IMG/VR virus record: IMGVR_UViG_3300045996_002210
Coordinates: 1 to 25,406 of that record
Length of the DNA stretch: 25,406 bases
Source of the DNA: a virus
Reading direction: 5' to 3' (one strand)
The stretch's first letter is position 1; every line of letters begins with the position of its first letter. The position numbers and the translations under genes are program-made. Below, piece after piece: positions 21,705-25,406 of this stretch. The notes under the pieces were generated by a model. That model saw nothing but the letters and a program-made list of their open reading frames with translations, was not told the DNA's origin and did not search any database.

Positions 21705-21941
21705 ATGCAAGGCATCTTCATCAACGGTCAGCGCCCTGCCTCGAAGAAGGCGATCAAGGAAGCGGTCGTCGCAGGCGGACGGGTCCGCATCGAGGCCACG
21801 TCCATGTTCGGCAACGAATACGACGGCGACGTCAGCCAGGCGCCCGACGGCAAGTACACGTTCGTCGGCCCCGACCCGTACACGAAGCGCAACTTCTACG
21901 GGACCATCACGGTCAAGGGCGGCACGGCCAAGGTCGTCTGA
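21705..21941 (+). CDS. Small actinophage-type protein, 78 aa
   Basis: ATG with a GAGGAG ribosome site. Pattern FINGQRPASKKAIKEAV followed by RVRIEATSMFGNEYDGDV and YTFVGPDPYTKRNFYGTI is one I recognise from many actinobacteriophage genomes, where it has no known function. All-beta C-terminal half. Own promoter and no GTTTCC dyad, unlike its neighbours. Confidence 0.8.
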   Translation: MQGIFINGQRPASKKAIKEAVVAGGRVRIEATSMFGNEYDGDVSQAPDGKYTFVGPDPYTKRNFYGTITVKGGTAKVV

Positions 21942-21944
21942 ACC

Positions 21945-21959
21945 CTGTCCTACGATCAG
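21945..21959 (+). promoter_or_regulatory. CTGACC-type -10 box (CTGTCCTACGATCAG)
   Basis: TACGAT (21951-21956) is the candidate -10. The box starts three bases after the stop, and dyad copy 11 starts two bases after the box. Confidence 0.57.
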
Positions 21960-21961
21960 CC

Positions 21962-21976
21962 GTTTCCACTGGAAAC
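21962..21976. repeat. GTTTCC-N3-GGAAAC dyad, copy 11 (last)
   Basis: Centre ACT. It ends 20 bases before the ATG at 21997. No further complete copy was seen to the right. Confidence 0.9.
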
Positions 21977-21996
21977 ACCCACCGAAAGGAACCACG

Positions 21997-22416
21997 ATGA
22001 GCATCACCATGCAGGAGTACTTCGACAAGACGGTCCGCCACCTGGTCGACCAAGGCAAGCGGGCCTGGGGCCCCTCGCCGACCCGCCCTGGCCGCGAGCA
22101 GTGCCTCTACCTCGCCCCTGACGGCACCAAGTGCGCCGTCGGAGCGCACATCCCCGACGGGCACGACGCCCAGCGCAGCCCCCGCGGCATCTACGACCTG
22201 GCCATCGCCCACCCCGACCTCGAAGGCGTCGCCTGGCCCGAGGACACCGAGGAGCACGACGGCCTGCAACTGGCCTCCAGGCTGCAGAGCGTCCACGACG
22301 ACGAGAACAGCTGGCGGCCCGAAGGCGGGCTCGACGTCATCGCCTGGCGCCTCCTGCGGGACGTCGCCTCGGAGGTCGAGCTGAGCACGGCGGTGCTCGA
22401 CGAGTTGCGGCCATGA
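21997..22416 (+). CDS. Hypothetical protein, 139 aa
   Basis: ATG with a GAAAGGA site. The segment REQCLYLAPDGTKCAVGAHIPD matches a motif (CxYR-type, KCAVG) common in small phage and bacterial hypothetical proteins. The rest is helical. Last gene start directly preceded by a dyad. Function unknown. Confidence 0.75.
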   Translation: MSITMQEYFDKTVRHLVDQGKRAWGPSPTRPGREQCLYLAPDGTKCAVGAHIPDGHDAQRSPRGIYDLAIAHPDLEGVAWPEDTEEHDGLQLASRLQSVHDDENSWRPEGGLDVIAWRLLRDVASEVELSTAVLDELRP

Positions 22417-22640
22417 CCGCCCCACGCACCTTCTGGTGCATCGACTGCGACGACCTCACCCTCGTCGAGGAACCCACCGAACAACAGGTCGAGAGCGGTG
22501 TGGGCGCATACGACGAGTTCTGGTGCGGCCGCTGCGGCGGCGACTACCAGTGCGACGAGTGCGGCTACGAGATCGACCGCGACGGCAACTGCCTTCGCCC
22601 GACCGAGACGGGCGGATGCCCGAGTCAGGAAACATCATGA
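22413..22640 (+). CDS. Double zinc-ribbon protein, 75 aa
   Basis: ATGA start overlap. Cysteine pairs C9-x2-C12, C38-x2-C41 and C47-x2-C50, plus C60 and C69, suggest two metal sites. Likely structural zinc. Function unknown. Confidence 0.7.
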   Translation: MTAPRTFWCIDCDDLTLVEEPTEQQVESGVGAYDEFWCGRCGGDYQCDECGYEIDRDGNCLRPTETGGCPSQETS

Positions 22641-23206
22641 AGAGGAACCTCACCATCGCAACCGCAGCCCTCGCCATGCTCGCCATGACGGGCTGCCAGC
22701 GCATCAACATCGGCGACAGCATCTTCGCCCTCTCCCAGCCCAGCGGCGACCACACGGACTCGCAGGCAGGCAGAGGCGCCTACAACCAGGGCGTCGACCA
22801 GAACCTCACCCACAGCCAGGTCGTCGCCACGCTGGTCCCGTACCTCGACCCAGGCGGCGTGCTCGTCATGGAAGAGGACGGCACCTACGACAACGGCGCG
22901 GGCATCAGCGGCGAGGAGACACCCGAGTCGTACCGACGCTTCGTCGACGAGGTTGTCGCCGTGCTGCCCGACGACCGCTGCCTCGTCTGGGTGCTGCCGT
23001 TCAACGTGTTCGCCCAGGAGCGTGACGCAGCGTTCGCTGCGCAGATCGAGGCTGGGCTGCAGGCGCAGCCGTGGTCGGCGACCGTGCCGTGGAACCAGAT
23101 CGCCGCGGCCAACCCTCACCTGCTGGCCGACGGGCTGCACCCGAACCAGGCGGGCGCGAACGCCCTCAACGCAGCGATCGACGCTGCGATCGCCGAGCGG
23201 TGCTGA
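22637..23206 (+). CDS. Secreted SGNH/GDSL-type hydrolase lipoprotein
   Basis: 189 aa. The N-terminus is a lipoprotein signal: basic KR, hydrophobic ATAALAMLAMTG, then Cys20 in a lipobox (MTGC). Right after it comes INIGDSIF (block I, nucleophile Ser28), and near the end ADGLHP (block V, Asp165 and His168). An RGAYNQGV Gly block and an LPFN Asn lie between. This is the SGNH hydrolase layout (esterase/deacylase), made very short. It should be exported and anchored to the cell membrane. Possible roles are modifying envelope sugars or lipids, superinfection exclusion, or lysis help. All roles are inferred. Confidence 0.75.
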   Translation: MKRNLTIATAALAMLAMTGCQRINIGDSIFALSQPSGDHTDSQAGRGAYNQGVDQNLTHSQVVATLVPYLDPGGVLVMEEDGTYDNGAGISGEETPESYRRFVDEVVAVLPDDRCLVWVLPFNVFAQERDAAFAAQIEAGLQAQPWSATVPWNQIAAANPHLLADGLHPNQAGANALNAAIDAAIAERC

Positions 23207-23277
23207 TGGGCGCCTGGGGGCTGCTCGTACCCCTCGCCTGGATCGTGTTCCTCATCGCCAGAGATCCCGACAAGTGA
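23206..23277 (+). CDS. Tiny membrane peptide, 23 aa
   Basis: TGATG overlap with the lipoprotein gene and GTGA overlap with the next. Mostly one hydrophobic span (LLVPLAWIVFLIA). The double overlap supports translation, but the size makes it tentative. Confidence 0.42.
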   Translation: MGAWGLLVPLAWIVFLIARDPDK

Positions 23278-23423
23278 CCACCGAAGAGCTATGTCGGCTC
23301 ACCGACCTGCAACTGCACGACCTCCTGTTGGAGGTCGGCAACGACCCACACCACTTCTCCCGCAGGGAGAGGGCCCAGATCGTCGCTGAGGGTCTGGCCC
23401 GCATCGAAAGGAAACTGCAATGA
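23274..23423 (+). CDS. Small helical protein, 49 aa
   Basis: GTG start overlapping the previous stop; TGA overlaps the next ATG. Leu/Glu-rich helical sequence (RLTDLQLHDLLLEVGND, RRERAQIVAEGLARIE). Function unknown. Confidence 0.58.
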   Translation: MTTEELCRLTDLQLHDLLLEVGNDPHHFSRRERAQIVAEGLARIERKLQ

Positions 23424-23644
23424 CCACCGAACAGCCGTACTTCGAGGTTCGCCTCACCCTCGAGCAGATCAACGCCGTCATCAAGTCGGTCGGCATCACG
23501 CTCGACAAGGCGGCGACCAAGCTGCTCCGCCTGCCCCCGACGGGCCGTCTGGCCGACGAGACGAAGGCCGAGTTCTCGGCCCTGTCGGAGGGCCTCGACT
23601 TGCTGCGCGACGTGCAGCACGACGCCCTGGTGGGTGCGCTGTGA
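23420..23644 (+). CDS. Hypothetical protein, 74 aa
   Basis: ATG with an AAAGGA ribosome site and an ATGA overlap. Starts YFEVRLTLEQINAVIKSVG, a helical pattern with paired Leu. Helical to the end. Function unknown. Confidence 0.68.
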   Translation: MTTEQPYFEVRLTLEQINAVIKSVGITLDKAATKLLRLPPTGRLADETKAEFSALSEGLDLLRDVQHDALVGAL

Positions 23645-23847
23645 CCCTGAGGTTCAGTCGGACACTGGATCGGTTCCTCGACGGGTTCATCGCCATCACC
23701 GTGCTGGCCCTCGGCCTCGCCGTCCTGTACGTCGCCCTCCTGGCCGTGCATGCGCTCGTGAGCAACCCAGGCGTCGTCCTGGTGTTCGCCAGCGTGATGG
23801 GGTCGGCCTACAGCCTCGGCTGGCTCGCCGAGAGGCTGGGCTTGTGA
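23641..23847 (+). CDS. Two-span membrane protein, 68 aa
   Basis: GTG start overlap. Two hydrophobic spans (about residues 15-38 and 42-60) with a basic N-terminus. Holin-like in shape, but no lysin lies nearby. Function unknown. Confidence 0.65.
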   Translation: MTLRFSRTLDRFLDGFIAITVLALGLAVLYVALLAVHALVSNPGVVLVFASVMGSAYSLGWLAERLGL

Positions 23848-24242
23848 GCGCCACCGCGCTCGCCACCGAGGGGGTGGTTCGCTGCAGAGACTGTGCCGTC
23901 ATCGCCCCCCTGCACGCCGAAGAGTGCTGGGCTCGCCGCTGGTCGGCGGTCGACACAGGCGAAGGCTGGGACGAGTGGAACGAGCGCATCCTCCACCGCG
24001 TCGACGACAAGGCGGAGGTCGAAGCAGCCGTGGCCCGAGGGGACGCCCACACCTCTCAGGCGCATCCGAAGAAGGGGCTCATCTACTACGAGTTCGTGGG
24101 CGGCGCGTACGACGGCGTGGTGATGCGCTGCTATCCGCCGTTCGAGTCCGTGATCACCCAGGGCGGCCAGCGCTACGTGCTGGGCCCCCCGAAGAACAAC
24201 CGCACCAAGAAGCTCACCTTCCGACTGGAGAACCCATCATGA
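23844..24242 (+). CDS. Hypothetical protein with CxxC, 132 aa
   Basis: GTG start at 23844 overlapping the previous stop; the longer frame upstream belongs to another reading frame of real genes. C14-x2-C17 and C28 may bind zinc. The C-terminal half (KKGLIYYEFVGGAYDGVVMRC) is beta-rich, and its end is basic. Function unknown. Confidence 0.68.
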   Translation: MSATALATEGVVRCRDCAVIAPLHAEECWARRWSAVDTGEGWDEWNERILHRVDDKAEVEAAVARGDAHTSQAHPKKGLIYYEFVGGAYDGVVMRCYPPFESVITQGGQRYVLGPPKNNRTKKLTFRLENPS

Positions 24243-24550
24243 CCATGATCAGCACCCTCGAGCGCGACATCGCCGTGCTCACCGAGCACCTGGCGTGCAA
24301 GAAGCGCGACCTGGCCGAGTTGAAGCAGAACCGCTTCGGCGAGGACGGGCGGGACGGCGACGTCATCCGCTTCGTCCGCTGGTGCAACGGACGCAAGTCC
24401 TACACGTACGCAGCGGTGCGGGCGTGCGGCACCTGGCACATCACGGGCGCCCAGTCACCGCAGTTCCTCCGCTGGGATCGCCTCGTCGAGACGCTGAACT
24501 CCTGGGGCGTCACCAGCGTGACCCGCCTGGTCGAGGAGGTGCCGTTCTGA
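24239..24550 (+). CDS. Hypothetical protein, 103 aa
   Basis: ATGA start overlap. A coiled-coil N-terminus (TLERDIAVLTEHLACKKRDL) precedes a mixed domain with VIRFVRWCNGRKSYTYAAVR and WHITG. The pattern is like small actinophage proteins of unknown role. Its stop overlaps the RtcB start. Confidence 0.7.
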   Translation: MTMISTLERDIAVLTEHLACKKRDLAELKQNRFGEDGRDGDVIRFVRWCNGRKSYTYAAVRACGTWHITGAQSPQFLRWDRLVETLNSWGVTSVTRLVEEVPF

Positions 24551-25406
24551 TGCCTGAGCGCCTTCCCTACGCTCCCAACGTCCTGTCCTGGGCGGTAGAC
24601 CTCGACGAGAAGACGGGGATCCAGGCGGCCGAGTCGGCCCGCCTCCCGTTCATCGAGGGGCACGTCGCCCTCATGCCCGACGCCCACTTTGGCTACGGGT
24701 CCACCGTCGGTTCCGTCATCCCGACCCGAGGGGCCATCATCCCGTCCGCTGTCGGTGTCGACATCGGGTGCGGCATGATCGCCCAGAAGCTCGGCATCAC
24801 GTCCCAGGCGCTGCCTGACGACCTGCAGCCGCTGCACGACCTGATCACCCAGGCGATCCCTGCAGGGGTCGGCCAGGGCCACGTCGGCAGCGTGGCCGAT
24901 CTGTGGGCCCTGCTGGGCTGGCCGCGCACCGACCTGACCAGCAAGCAGAAGCAGACCGCGGCGCTGCAGTTCGGCACCCTCGGGTCGGGCAACCACTTCG
25001 TCGAGGTCTGCCTCGACACCGAGGACAACGTGTGGCTCGTGCTGCACTCGGGCTCGAGGGGCATCGGCAACCAGCTCGCCAACATCCACATCGACAAGGC
25101 GAAGGGCCTCGCCAAGCAGTGGTTCCTCGACCTGCCGCACATGGACCTGGCGTACCTCCCTGAGGGCACGCCCGAGTTCGACCACTACATCGCAGACCTG
25201 ATGTGGGCGCAGCGGTACGCCATGGGGAACCGCGAGGCGATGATGAAGGCGGCGCTCGACGCCGTCTACCTGTTCCTCGGGACCGTCGGCTTCGGGAGAC
25301 TCAGGCGGCACGCCCCGATCAACTGCCACCACAACTACACGGCCCTGGAGCATCACCGAGGCAAGAACGTGTGGATCACCCGCAAGGGGGCGATCAAGGC
25401 CGCCCT
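24550..25406 (+). CDS. rtcB: RNA-splicing ligase RtcB (3' end cut by window)
   Basis: 285 codons are visible. RtcB motifs: MPDAHFGYGSTVGSVIPT, AVGVDIGCGM (Asp71 and Cys74, metal ligands), FGTLGSGNHFVEV (His149), LHSGSRGIGNQ (His166), and NCHHNY further on. The guanylylated-His region (GVIPGSMG type) lies beyond the window end. RtcB joins RNA 3'-phosphate or 2',3'-cyclic phosphate ends to 5'-OH ends using GTP and Mn2+, and repairs cleaved tRNA or rRNA. In a phage it could counter host ribonuclease defences. TGATG overlap places it in the same translation unit as the preceding genes. Confidence 0.97.
   Translation, partial: MPERLPYAPNVLSWAVDLDEKTGIQAAESARLPFIEGHVALMPDAHFGYGSTVGSVIPTRGAIIPSAVGVDIGCGMIAQKLGITSQALPDDLQPLHDLITQAIPAGVGQGHVGSVADLWALLGWPRTDLTSKQKQTAALQFGTLGSGNHFVEVCLDTEDNVWLVLHSGSRGIGNQLANIHIDKAKGLAKQWFLDLPHMDLAYLPEGTPEFDHYIADLMWAQRYAMGNREAMMKAALDAVYLFLGTVGFGRLRRHAPINCHHNYTALEHHRGKNVWITRKGAIKAA

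Noticed and set aside
16784-21976. CRISPR array made of the GTTTCC repeats
   Set aside because: Repeats are only 15 bp, spacing is irregular (about 180-1400 bases) and the intervals are genes.

Overview
The window is a piece of a high-GC, double-stranded DNA tailed-phage genome, not ordinary bacterial chromosome. It carries a complete head and packaging set (small and large terminase, portal, scaffold, major capsid) and short-tail proteins (adaptor, nozzle-like, collar-domain fibre). Several large virion proteins follow, with no tape measure, tail tube or tail sheath, so a podovirus-like particle is most likely. The GC content, frequent GTG starts, TAnnnT-type -10 boxes and several small-protein families of the kind seen in actinobacteriophages suggest an actinobacterial host. 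That host call is inference.

Left arm (1-15778, all minus strand): one long, tightly packed, leftward-transcribed virion operon. From its promoter-proximal end it reads: TerS, a small tail-fibre-like protein, TerL, a zinc-ribbon protein, two small membrane proteins, portal, scaffold, major capsid. Then come a zinc-knuckle protein, an adaptor, a nozzle-like protein, a collar fibre, three unrecognised virion proteins and a very large virion protein that runs off the left edge. Most junctions overlap by 1-11 bases. The only obvious internal control point is a box plus a strong hairpin just after the capsid gene.

Middle (15779-16821): about 1 kb without convincing genes, between the divergent arms. 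It holds bottom-strand G-quadruplex-type tracts, a C-run block, palindromes in a locally AT-richer stretch, a LexA-like box, a 9-bp inverted repeat and the rightward leader promoter. The leader encodes a highly structured RNA candidate ending in a tRNA-like T-arm and acceptor end with CCA.

Right arm (16822-25406, all plus strand): about 26 mostly small genes. The first half (to about 22 kb) is cut into short transcription units by two unusual sequence families. Eleven copies of a perfect 15-bp dyad, GTTTCC-N3-GGAAAC, mostly sit directly upstream of ribosome binding sites. Seven rightward copies of a -10-like box of the form CTGACC-TAC-GGTCAG lie just after, or overlap, the preceding stop codon. 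Together they look like a phage-wide start-associated regulatory network. After 22 kb the dyad disappears and genes are joined by ATGA/GTGA-type overlaps. Recognisable products are an Arr-like ADP-ribosyltransferase, a cysteine-cluster protein resembling the phage gp88 family, a secreted SGNH-hydrolase lipoprotein and the RNA ligase RtcB (cut by the window end). No integrase, DNA polymerase, lysin or repressor of a known family was found.
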